DNA from: an uncultured Bacilli bacterium
GTDB taxonomy: Bacteria > Bacillota_I > Bacilli_A > RF39 > UBA660
Reading direction: 5' to 3'
Length of the DNA: 45,924 bases
Assembly (NCBI GenBank): GCA_947623645.1
Contig: CANQHK010000002.1
Span: 1 to 45,924 of the forward strand
A program made the translations under genes and the position numbers. Under the pieces are notes generated by a model. That model had not been told where the DNA came from. It was given only the letters and a program-made list of their open reading frames with translations, and did not search any database. Shown here piece by piece: positions 32,861-40,517 of this stretch; positions within the stretch are counted from its first letter, which is position 1; each line of letters begins with the position of its first letter.

Positions 32861-33613
32861 TTACGGACGAACTATAGAAAGAATAAAGTCTATAATTTCA
32901 TCATCATATCCATATAATTCGTGTTTTCCATCTTGTATTGTAGTCAAACTTAATCTATGCTTTGTACAAAATTTTTCTATATTTTCATAAAGAACCGTCT
33001 TATCCAAAGTACCTTGTATAATTGATATATTGTCAAAATTAGAATTTTTTATTTTTTTATCACCATTTTTAAACTCATCATAACTATTTTTATAAATCTT
33101 AATATTATTATATAAAGGCATATACTCATTAGTCTTGAAATAATCATTAGAAATACCAGATTTATTTTCCATTATTTCACAAAAGTTGATTGCTGGACAC
33201 ATTAATATAGTGTTTCGTATATCAGATTTTTTTTCTAAAAGTCGATTTAAAATGACAAAGCCACCAAAACTACAACCAAATAAATAAATAGGTACATTGT
33301 ATTCTTTTGCAACAAAATGAATTACATCATTTAAATAATCAATACACCTGCTTAAAGTAAATTGAGAAAAATCGGTTTTATCTTCTCCGTGCCCAGGAAA
33401 ATCAAAAGCATAAACTCCCAAATTATTTTCTAATAGTCTATCATAAAATCTTGTAGCCCAATTTTTATTACTACCTAGTCCATGACAATAAATAATGATT
33501 CCCTTTAAATGATTACTTGGTATTGCACTAAAAACATTAATTTTTCCCATTAATATGCTATTCATTTTAACCCGTGTATCGTTTTTTGCTATATTAATCT
33601 TATTTTCATCCAT
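32861..33613 (-). CDS. Alpha/beta hydrolase (serine aminopeptidase S33 type)
   Basis: A 250-aa alpha/beta hydrolase. The oxyanion-hole region is IIIYCHGLGSNKNWATRFYD, the nucleophile elbow is FGCSFGGFVIL (Ser ~125), the acid is probably in QGTLDKTVLYENIE and the catalytic His is in QDGKHELYGYDD. It looks like a lysophospholipase, acyl-ester or thioesterase-type enzyme; substrate unknown. 29 bp separate it from the CitC-like gene and 38 bp from the phosphoesterase, so the three form one unit. Start supported by GAGGG. Confidence 0.85.
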   Translation of the reverse strand: MDENKINIAKNDTRVKMNSILMGKINVFSAIPSNHLKGIIIYCHGLGSNKNWATRFYDRLLENNLGVYAFDFPGHGEDKTDFSQFTLSRCIDYLNDVIHFVAKEYNVPIYLFGCSFGGFVILNRLLEKKSDIRNTILMCPAINFCEIMENKSGISNDYFKTNEYMPLYNNIKIYKNSYDEFKNGDKKIKNSNFDNISIIQGTLDKTVLYENIEKFCTKHRLSLTTIQDGKHELYGYDDEIIDFILSIVRP

Positions 33614-33651
33614 AAATATCCCTCATTCATATATAATTTTAAACCATTATA

Positions 33652-34455
33652 TCATATCTTTCCAATATATTTTTCAAACGTCTTTTTATTAGGATAATTT
33701 ATATTATCTAATTCCTTATATAATTTTAGATATTCATAATCTACAGATTGTTCAACAATATCCAATTCTCCATTTTTCTCTTCAAGTATATAATAAATCG
33801 CAGCTTTATCTATAGCTACACCTGTTCCATTCAATGAATAAAACTCTGTCTGATTGAATTTATGATGCCTATAAAAATGATAATGACCATAAATTATAAC
33901 ATCATAATTATCTATAGTATTACCAAAAAACAGTGGATCGTTATCTGCAGAAACAACATTTTTTGTTTTAGGTAAAGTAAATCTTATATCTTTTGAAGTA
34001 TTTGTATCAAAAAAACATTCTGGGTGCTCACCCTCATACTTCCATACACCAGAATAATCATATCGTACATCAATTGGAAAATGACATAAAGCTACTTTGT
34101 GATTATTAAAATTTAATTCAATCGTGTGTGACTGTTCTTTTAAAAATTGAATTTGCTCTTGGCTGAGTTGTTTTTCAGTCCATATAGCATTATAATATCT
34201 TTCTATATTGTGATTTTTCAAATATGGAAAACATTCAGTACCTAATACTATATATTCTTCTGCATTTCCTAATATTGTCATTATATTATTTTCAATTAAT
34301 AAATCTAAACATTCTTTAGGAGAGTTTCCTAATCCTATTACATCTCCTAATGAATATACTTTTCTTATGTTTTTTTTCTTTATATCTTCGAGCACACTTT
34401 TTAATGCTTCTAAGTTAGCATGGACGTCAGTTATTATTGCAATCTTATCTTTCAT
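33652..34455 (-). CDS. Calcineurin-like metallophosphoesterase
   Basis: A 267-aa metallophosphoesterase. The dinuclear metal site is visible: IAIITDVHANLEAL (DxH), VYSLGDVIGLGNSP (GDxxG), VALCHFPID and VIIYGHYHFYRHH (GHxH). The usual GNHD/E motif reads TILGNAEEYIV, lacking the catalytic His at that place. The family includes phosphodiesterases and nucleotide phosphatases (YfcE/PrpE-like). It is transcribed away from the kinase gene, 71 bp apart. Role in the cargo unknown; dephosphorylation of a nucleotide or sugar phosphate is likely. Confidence 0.88.
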   Translation of the reverse strand: MKDKIAIITDVHANLEALKSVLEDIKKKNIRKVYSLGDVIGLGNSPKECLDLLIENNIMTILGNAEEYIVLGTECFPYLKNHNIERYYNAIWTEKQLSQEQIQFLKEQSHTIELNFNNHKVALCHFPIDVRYDYSGVWKYEGEHPECFFDTNTSKDIRFTLPKTKNVVSADNDPLFFGNTIDNYDVIIYGHYHFYRHHKFNQTEFYSLNGTGVAIDKAAIYYILEEKNGELDIVEQSVDYEYLKLYKELDNINYPNKKTFEKYIGKI

Positions 34456-34471
34456 AATTATACCTCATTTC

Positions 34472-34500
34472 TTGATATTTTATTTACTTTATGATACTAT
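34472..34500 (+). promoter_or_regulatory. Promoter for the P-loop kinase gene
   Basis: TTGATA (34472-34477), 17-bp spacer, TACTAT (34495-34500), plus strand, 26 bp before the start codon. Confidence 0.55.
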
Positions 34501-34526
34501 AACATAGCCAAGGAAGTGAGCGATTT

Positions 34527-35015
34527 ATGCTAATCATTGAAGGTTTAGATGGTAGTGGTAAAACAACATTAATAAATCATCTTCGAATGGATAATAAAAA
34601 AGTTTTAATACCAGAAAACATTCTTAATTCTTTTGTGAAATACCAAAACCTGTTAAAAGAATTATCATCAGACTCAATGATGGATCGATCTTTTATTAGT
34701 GAAATGGTTTATGGAAAAGTATTGTCTAATAAAACAAAATTAACAGAAGAGGAATACCAACAGTTATTAAGCTTGTACTCCAAAAACAATTCAATTATTA
34801 TATATCTCTATGCACCAAAAGAAATTTTATTAATGCGTAGAACCAGTGATAAAAAAGATCAATTTGTATTATCAAAATTTTATGAAAAATTATTAGATGA
34901 ATTTGAGTATCGTTTAAATCAAGCCCATACTTTTTTACCTACTTATAAAATTAATACTTATGAAAATGATGAAAATCAAGTTCTATCGAAAGTAAAAAAA
35001 CTATCTAAATTCTAA
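34527..35015 (+). CDS. Thymidylate-kinase-like P-loop kinase
   Basis: The only plus-strand gene in the window. A 162-aa P-loop kinase: Walker A LIIEGLDGSGKTTLI at the N terminus, a DR motif in MMDRSFISEMVYGK (the DR-Y/F of thymidylate and deoxynucleoside kinases) and an arginine-containing LID-like segment (LMRRTSDKKDQF). It is about 45 residues shorter than Tmk. Substrate is unknown, but a nucleoside, nucleotide or sugar-alcohol kinase is plausible. It has its own promoter and an AAGGAAGTGA site, and its end overlaps the end of the 428-aa gene by 15 bp, tail to tail. Confidence 0.85.
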   Translation: MLIIEGLDGSGKTTLINHLRMDNKKVLIPENILNSFVKYQNLLKELSSDSMMDRSFISEMVYGKVLSNKTKLTEEEYQQLLSLYSKNNSIIIYLYAPKEILLMRRTSDKKDQFVLSKFYEKLLDEFEYRLNQAHTFLPTYKINTYENDENQVLSKVKKLSKF

Positions 35016-36287
35016 TTTTTTTGTAAAATTTGGAATATGAATTGTTGAGACAATTTCTGGAGAATAAGTAACGTTTTGATGTCTATCTAATTCAAATGAT
35101 GGTTTCAAACTCAATAATATCAAATCTTGCATCGACAAAATATTTCTCATGAATAAAGCTTTATCATAATGAATAGAAAAATCTCTATTTATATTTTGTC
35201 TTTGTACCAAAGCTATTTTTAACGTATCATTGTTTTTTAATACACTGTCTAATAAACCACCTAAATATGTTAATATTATTTCTGTTTCTCTTTTTGAAAC
35301 ATTATATTCAGATAACAACATTTTCATATTATCCATACAAGCGCTCATATTTCTATTAAAAAATGCTGTTCTATTATATCTTGCCTCATCAATCATATAT
35401 TTACCATTACTAACCAATCTAGATAGAAAAACAGGAGATAATATTGAATAATAATAAGCAGCACCAAAATTATCAGTAGTAAAAAAGTTTGGATATAATT
35501 GATAGTCCCAGTTTTGTTGAAATGAATCAGTTATACCATTTTTTCTAAAAATATCATCAATCATCTTCATACTTTCTACATCACAACAATTAAATTCACC
35601 TGATAAACCATATTTTAAAACAGTTTCTTCAAAATTACTATTAAATCCATGAAAACAATATCCATCGTTAATATACTTTTGTCTGATCAAATTTAGTATT
35701 GTTTCTTTTGGAGTTTTACTAAAATTCTCTTTTTGAAGAATATTTCTAATTAAAATATCATCACATTTTTTTAAAACTTCTTCAAATGACTCACTACTTT
35801 CACAAACTTGTATTAGACAATTATAGTATTCATGAACAAATTTTTCATTTTGAATATCCTCTCTATTTATAATCATATATTGATATATTTTTTGTAGCAA
35901 AAAAGATTGAATAAAGAGTTGTTCATCTGCCCATCCATAATGATGAACACCAATTTGTGTTAAATCATATTTAAAATTTTTTCTATTTAAAATATCAAAT
36001 ATATCTTCTAATAAAGTAATATTAAGTACTTTTTCAAAATATTGAACAAATTCATTTCCATTATTATTTTTTGAAGTTTGGTTTCCATAAATTTTACAAC
36101 TGCCATCAATATCAACATTCATTATATTTCTATGACTTATAATCTTTTTAGACAAGTTATAGTATTCATCTTTTGAAAGTTTCATTTTTTGACAAATCAT
36201 ATTTATTGCTATTTCTTTAAATATCTTTTCTTTAGAGTCCATTTCTACAATCATATTGTATAAATCCATATTTTTATCCATTTTCAT
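35001..36287 (-). CDS. Unknown protein, possible ADP-ribosyltransferase-like fold
   Basis: A 428-aa cytosolic protein, no family recognised with certainty. The N-terminal ~180 residues are helical. In the middle, YCFHGFNSNFEETVLKYGLS (~200-220) resembles the His-containing first strand of ADP-ribosyltransferase or KptA-like folds, and FFTTDNFGAAYYYSILSPVF (~265-285) resembles the following S/T-T-x-x-x-A-Y helix; a third Glu/Asp could be in TYSPEIVSTIHIPN near the C terminus. This is an impression from pattern, not a domain hit. No clear ribosome-binding site, and the start overlaps the Nudix gene by 14 bp, so ATGs 2 or 5 codons later are alternatives. Confidence 0.6.
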   Translation of the reverse strand: MKMDKNMDLYNMIVEMDSKEKIFKEIAINMICQKMKLSKDEYYNLSKKIISHRNIMNVDIDGSCKIYGNQTSKNNNGNEFVQYFEKVLNITLLEDIFDILNRKNFKYDLTQIGVHHYGWADEQLFIQSFLLQKIYQYMIINREDIQNEKFVHEYYNCLIQVCESSESFEEVLKKCDDILIRNILQKENFSKTPKETILNLIRQKYINDGYCFHGFNSNFEETVLKYGLSGEFNCCDVESMKMIDDIFRKNGITDSFQQNWDYQLYPNFFTTDNFGAAYYYSILSPVFLSRLVSNGKYMIDEARYNRTAFFNRNMSACMDNMKMLLSEYNVSKRETEIILTYLGGLLDSVLKNNDTLKIALVQRQNINRDFSIHYDKALFMRNILSMQDLILLSLKPSFELDRHQNVTYSPEIVSTIHIPNFTKKLEFR

Positions 36288-36708
36288 TTAAATACATTTC
36301 TATAGCTTTTTTCTGATATGGTAATTCTAATTTTTCTAAAATATGATTCTTATCCATTATTATCAACTCGGACTCTTTTTCTAATGGAAGTAATATCTTA
36401 TCATCTATTTCTACTAAAAAAATATGTGCTAATGATTCCATATTAATATTATCTCTAGTAACCCAATAACAATCTATAGTATATAATTCTTTTGCTTTTT
36501 TTACCAAACAGCCACTTTCTTCTAGAAATTCTCTTTTTAAACATTCGAAGCATGATTCACCTTTTTTGATTCCTCCACCTATTAATGAAATTTCATTATT
36601 TTTTTTTGTTAAATACATTTGATTGTTTTTTTCATATATTCCAAAACATGTCTCCCGGAATATATAATGAATTCCCTTAGATTTTATTCCAATTTGTACT
36701 TTTTTCAT
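36274..36708 (-). CDS. Nudix hydrolase
   Basis: A 144-aa single-domain Nudix protein hydrolysing a nucleoside diphosphate linked to another moiety. The Nudix box is GGGIKKGESCFECLKREFLE followed by ESGCL (G-x5-E-x7-REUxEExGU fits). Substrate cannot be read from sequence; in this cluster a CDP- or UDP-linked intermediate would be logical. It overlaps rfbF-like gene by one base and the 428-aa gene by 14 bp, so translation is coupled. Confidence 0.92.
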   Translation of the reverse strand: MKKVQIGIKSKGIHYIFRETCFGIYEKNNQMYLTKKNNEISLIGGGIKKGESCFECLKREFLEESGCLVKKAKELYTIDCYWVTRDNINMESLAHIFLVEIDDKILLPLEKESELIIMDKNHILEKLELPYQKKAIEMYLNENG

Positions 36709-37487
36709 TAATCATCCCACACTTTCCATGGTGCTTTTCCTATTTTTAGTAATTTATTTAAATATTCTCTTTCACTTTGAAAGTCCATACATTGCCAAAA
36801 TCCAAGATGTTTATATGCTGCTACTTGGTTTGTTAAAACGAATTTTTCTAGTATTTCTTTTTCAAATGATTCTGAGTCTGGATTTAATTCTTTTAAAACA
36901 GCCTTATTTATAACCATAAATCCAGCATTAATCCATTCATCATCTTTTAAAAATTTTTCTCTAAAATAATCCACTTTATTATTTCGAATTTCTACAACTC
37001 CAAATCTCTCTTTTCTTTTTACAACGGATATTGTTACCAAACTGCTATTATTTTTGTGAAATTGATATAAGTTCTTGATGTTGATATCAGAAACTGCATC
37101 AGCATAGGTTAAGAAGAAACAATCACTGTCATCATCCAGATACCTTTCGACCCTTTTTAACCGTCCACCTGTCTGTGTATCTAATCCAGTATCAACTAAT
37201 GTTATTTTCCAATCTTCACTATTATCGTTAATGATATGAATATCATTATTTTTAAAATCTAAATTTAAATCCTTTTTTTTATTCATTAAGTTAATAAAGT
37301 ATTTTTTAAATTCTTCTTGCTTATATCCTAAACATATTATAAACTCTTTAACGCCATAATAATAGTAAATTTTCATTATATGCCAAATAATTGGCTCTTC
37401 ACCTACTGTAACCAAAGGTTTAGGCGTTGTATCATTTTCAACCTTTATCCTACTACCCTTACCTCCTGCAAAAATAACACATTTCAT
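36708..37487 (-). CDS. Glucose-1-phosphate cytidylyltransferase-like (RfbF) nucleotidyltransferase
   Basis: A 259-aa sugar-phosphate nucleotidyltransferase. N-terminal signature MKCVIFAGGKGSRIK and PKPLVTVGEEPIIWHIMKIYYYYG, then FIICLGYKQEEFKKYFIN and WKITLVDTGLDTQTGGRLKR match RfbF, which makes CDP-glucose from CTP and glucose-1-phosphate for dideoxysugars. No CDP-glucose dehydratase (RfbG) lies in the window, so the product may be used directly or the substrate may differ. A second Lys/Asp site in NAGFMVINK is conserved. 8 bp from the MazG-radical SAM gene. Confidence 0.88.
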   Translation of the reverse strand: MKCVIFAGGKGSRIKVENDTTPKPLVTVGEEPIIWHIMKIYYYYGVKEFIICLGYKQEEFKKYFINLMNKKKDLNLDFKNNDIHIINDNSEDWKITLVDTGLDTQTGGRLKRVERYLDDDSDCFFLTYADAVSDINIKNLYQFHKNNSSLVTISVVKRKERFGVVEIRNNKVDYFREKFLKDDEWINAGFMVINKAVLKELNPDSESFEKEILEKFVLTNQVAAYKHLGFWQCMDFQSEREYLNKLLKIGKAPWKVWDD

Positions 37488-37495
37488 ATTTCCTC

Positions 37496-39175
37496 CTATA
37501 TCTTCAAAATACTTGCATTATTAATTGATGTATTCCAATAATATCCCGTTTCTTTTTTTGCAACTATTATTCTTATCCCCAATCTTTCGGTTAAATAGGA
37601 TATTTCATTAAAATCTAGCTCTAAATCTTTTATAATAACAGTTCGATTTTTAAATTCTATTTGATTTTTAGAAATTTTTTTCTGTAACTTTTCTATTAAT
37701 GAAACTATATATTCTTTATCAGGAAATTCAAATTGTTCAAACTTCTTTTTACAAAGATTTCTTTGAGAATTTGGACAATTATTGCAATTCAAGCAGATAT
37801 CTGTATTATAGAAAAATTTTCTATCTGGTTGATGCAAAGCATATCCTAATGCACAACTTGTTGTTTGAAAGATAGGATAATTTCCATTTTTTGCAAGATC
37901 ATTCCATAAATAATCATAAGCTTTATTGTTCCATACATTATCTGACTTTAAAGCATTATTTCTATTTTCTTTCAATTCATTCCATTCTATGTTATCAATA
38001 ATATCATTCGTTGTTTTTAAGCCTATTGCAACAGAAGCTACACAATATTTTTTTACAAATTGATATATTTTAAATATATCTTTTTTACTAGAGTTTTGTG
38101 GAATAAATGGTCTCCAGTAATGAATAATTGTTTTTCCTTTCTGGGATAATTTAATAAAGTTATTTTCTATTATCTTCTTATTAACCCCCACTTCTATATT
38201 TCTGTCCAATCCTGAATAGCTCAAAAAGAATATAAACTTATGACCTAATTTTTCGTAACCATCAATAAAATCAATAAAATCATCAGGAATATCACATTTT
38301 GATATAAAAATTATTGGATTTTTTATTTTTCGTTCCATAAGAATTTCTATTAATTGTTTCAAATATTCTATATTATCTGAAGTAGAAAAAACATCCGTTT
38401 GTGAAAATAAGCATAATGGCATATCAGGGATATAAAATTTGCTTTCTAATAATTGATTTACTGCTTGTTCAGGACTAATTAAAACTATAGGCTTTATTTT
38501 ATTTAATCCTCTCTCTTTAAGAAAACAATACTTACATTGCTTAGGGCAACCTTGTATTGGATTTAAAACTAACCAAGTTGCATGAACATCTACAATTGGA
38601 TAAAATTGTGGTGTTTTTTTCTTTTCAAAATCATTAAGAAACTTCCTTGCATCCATAACCATTTTATTAAATTCAATTTCAAGATCTAGCTTTAAATCAT
38701 ATGCAATAGAAAATACTATTTCAAATAATCGTGCTAAATTGAAATATAAAAAGTCATCTTCTTTCGCAAAACCATATCGTATCTTATAATGCCTATATCC
38801 ATATTTTTCTAAAACTTTTTCGGAAATTTCTCCATACAGTACATTAAAACTCATTAATGCCTCTGATATATTTTCAAATTTGATATAGTTATAATTATAA
38901 TTGTAATTTTGAATATCTAAGTCCAATTTCCAACAAAGGCTAAATAATTGTAATACAATATCGGATAGTTCATCTCCGAGATCATTTATTTTTCTGCCAG
39001 TTTCACCATATTCCTTATGAGATGAAATTAGGTAATTAAAGTGTCCCAATTGAACATTTAATTCAGCTAAAACAGTGATTGCATCCCAACTTTTATTTTC
39101 TGTAATCTTAAATTGTTCTTTTAATTTAACTGCAATTTGGTAATTTTTTTTTATAAATGCTTTAATGTTCTCCAT
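37496..39175 (-). CDS. MazG-like / radical SAM fusion protein
   Basis: A 559-aa fusion (start ATG 39175, GGAGG five bases upstream; the ATG four codons earlier overlaps that site). The N-terminal ~110 residues look like a MazG-type NTP pyrophosphatase helix bundle (AITVLAELNVQLGHF and DLGDELSDIVLQLFSLCWKL). A second similar stretch follows (LARLFEIVFSIAYDLKLDLE). Residues ~205-440 are radical SAM, with the iron-sulfur motif NPIQGCPKQCKYCFLKERG (Cx3Cx2C). Near 475-490 the cluster CLNCNNCPNSQRNLC may bind a second Fe-S cluster or zinc. Substrate unknown; a nucleotide is suggested by the MazG part. Confidence 0.82.
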   Translation of the reverse strand: MENIKAFIKKNYQIAVKLKEQFKITENKSWDAITVLAELNVQLGHFNYLISSHKEYGETGRKINDLGDELSDIVLQLFSLCWKLDLDIQNYNYNYNYIKFENISEALMSFNVLYGEISEKVLEKYGYRHYKIRYGFAKEDDFLYFNLARLFEIVFSIAYDLKLDLEIEFNKMVMDARKFLNDFEKKKTPQFYPIVDVHATWLVLNPIQGCPKQCKYCFLKERGLNKIKPIVLISPEQAVNQLLESKFYIPDMPLCLFSQTDVFSTSDNIEYLKQLIEILMERKIKNPIIFISKCDIPDDFIDFIDGYEKLGHKFIFFLSYSGLDRNIEVGVNKKIIENNFIKLSQKGKTIIHYWRPFIPQNSSKKDIFKIYQFVKKYCVASVAIGLKTTNDIIDNIEWNELKENRNNALKSDNVWNNKAYDYLWNDLAKNGNYPIFQTTSCALGYALHQPDRKFFYNTDICLNCNNCPNSQRNLCKKKFEQFEFPDKEYIVSLIEKLQKKISKNQIEFKNRTVIIKDLELDFNEISYLTERLGIRIIVAKKETGYYWNTSINNASILKI

Positions 39176-39177
39176 AT

Positions 39178-40038
39178 TTACCTCCATATATTCTTTCTTA
39201 ATGTCAATTCTTTCGAATATTCTTCTTTTTCTTCACCATTCAATATTTTTGCTTTATTTTCTAGAACACTCATGTAATAATTAATTAAATTATTTCGAAT
39301 AACACTATTTGATTGTTTTAATATAATTTGGTTATAAAACACATCACAGTAAGACAATACATCATAAGCTTTTTTTACTTGATTTTGGTAATTAGAATTT
39401 CGCATAATACCATTTGAATTTTTATAATAATTGTATCCTATGTAAGGAATACTAGATACACAACTTGAACTATCTAATACTAAAGATGTAATAGCAAAAT
39501 CTTCTTGTAGCTTTCCATTAGGAAATTGAAAATTTTTCTTTTTCCAAAAATCAGTATTATAGGCATATAACCATACAGGACTATATATTTCATAATTTCT
39601 TGCAAATTTATTCAATACATCGATTCCTTTTCTATTTTGAAAGCTAGATGTTACAAATTTTTCTACAATTTTATTATCATCATCAACCATTATTGCCTGA
39701 TAACGAACAACATCATTTTTTGTACTTTGCTCATTTAATTTTTCAAAGAGATTCTTTTCAATCCAATCATCAGAATCTATGAAAATTATAGTGTCTCCTC
39801 GAATTTTTGAAAGTGCATAATTCCTTGCACTACTAACATCTTTAAAATTAACTTTAAAATATCTTATACAAGGATTATCATAATTATTATGTATTAACTC
39901 ATAGGTTCCATCTATACTATAATCATCAACAATAATAATCTCAAAATTTTTATAGGTTTGATGTAATATAGAATTCAAACATCTAGAAATATAATCTACT
40001 CTATTATGTGTTGGAACAATAACACTAAAATCTCTCAT
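39178..40038 (-). CDS. Glycosyltransferase family 2
   Basis: A 286-aa GT-A glycosyltransferase, first gene of the cargo. N-terminal FSVIVPTHNRVDYISRCLNS, nucleotide-binding IIIVDDYSIDGTYEL and the metal-binding DxD as IIFIDSDDWIE are present, with the acceptor-side PNGKLQEDFAITSL (ED catalytic base motif). No membrane helices, so it would act on the cytoplasmic face, transferring a sugar to a lipid, peptide or small acceptor. The start is supported by GGAGG. It is preceded by a consensus promoter and a leader terminator, and followed by the radical SAM gene 2 bp away. Confidence 0.93.
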   Translation of the reverse strand: MRDFSVIVPTHNRVDYISRCLNSILHQTYKNFEIIIVDDYSIDGTYELIHNNYDNPCIRYFKVNFKDVSSARNYALSKIRGDTIIFIDSDDWIEKNLFEKLNEQSTKNDVVRYQAIMVDDDNKIVEKFVTSSFQNRKGIDVLNKFARNYEIYSPVWLYAYNTDFWKKKNFQFPNGKLQEDFAITSLVLDSSSCVSSIPYIGYNYYKNSNGIMRNSNYQNQVKKAYDVLSYCDVFYNQIILKQSNSVIRNNLINYYMSVLENKAKILNGEEKEEYSKELTLRKNIWR

Positions 40039-40056
40039 TTTACCTCCAGTATTTAA

Positions 40057-40103
40057 AGAAAAAAGTGAATACGAAAGCTATGATGCTTGCCATATCCACT
40101 TTT
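40057..40103 (-). terminator. Leader terminator/attenuator before the cargo operon
   Basis: 11-bp stem (arms 40093-40103 and 40061-40071, one G-U) with an inner AAGC/GCTT hairpin, followed by six U, only 20 bp before the GT2 ribosome-binding site. The upstream leader segment ATATC can pair with GATAT in the 5' arm, a possible antiterminator. Transcription from 40157-40185 must pass this hairpin to reach the operon. Confidence 0.75.
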
Positions 40104-40156
40104 GATATTTTATATTGCAATTATCACAGGGCAAACACCCTCAAAAATTAGCATTT

Positions 40157-40185
40157 ATTATACAACTAAAGTACCCTTTTGTCAA
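40157..40185 (-). promoter_or_regulatory. Consensus sigma-A promoter for the element cargo
   Basis: TTGACA (40180-40185), 17-bp spacer, TATAAT (40157-40162): a perfect vegetative promoter, starting a ~110-nt leader that contains GGGTGTTTGCCC and the terminator at 40057-40103. Confidence 0.9.
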
Positions 40186-40517
40186 TAGAGTTAACATTAT
40201 TGCAATCATTATTACAGTATAATTATTATTTTAGAGATAATGCTTTTCAAAAAAGTCTTTATCAACTTCACATTTTTGATGTATTACTACAATTAGACAT
40301 ATTCTTTCTATATTTAAAAAAACTATGTATGGCAATAAAAAAAGAACTGAAAATCAATTCAATTCTTGTTATGCATTGTTCGTTAAAATTTATATTCCTT
40401 TTAATTACTTAGGAATATATCCGCCTCTTCAAATGAATGTAATATTTTTTTAAATCACTAAATTTTTTTAATTTTTTCGCTTTATTAGAAATTTTCAATT
40501 TGCTTTTTTCTTTATAA
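40186..40517. other. Non-coding right end of the element
   Basis: 332 bp between the cargo promoter and the yabG 5' half. Very AT-rich; I see no gene with a ribosome-binding site, no transposase remnant and no strong hairpin. A plus-strand open frame of 77 codons here lacks a ribosome-binding site and has no family features. Confidence 0.6.

Noticed and set aside
30762..40038. Cargo as a prophage or conjugative module
   Set aside because: No structural, replication, relaxase or secretion genes are present.
40179..40412. Plus-strand 77-codon open frame at the right end of the element
   Set aside because: No ribosome-binding site, AT-driven composition and no similarity to known proteins.
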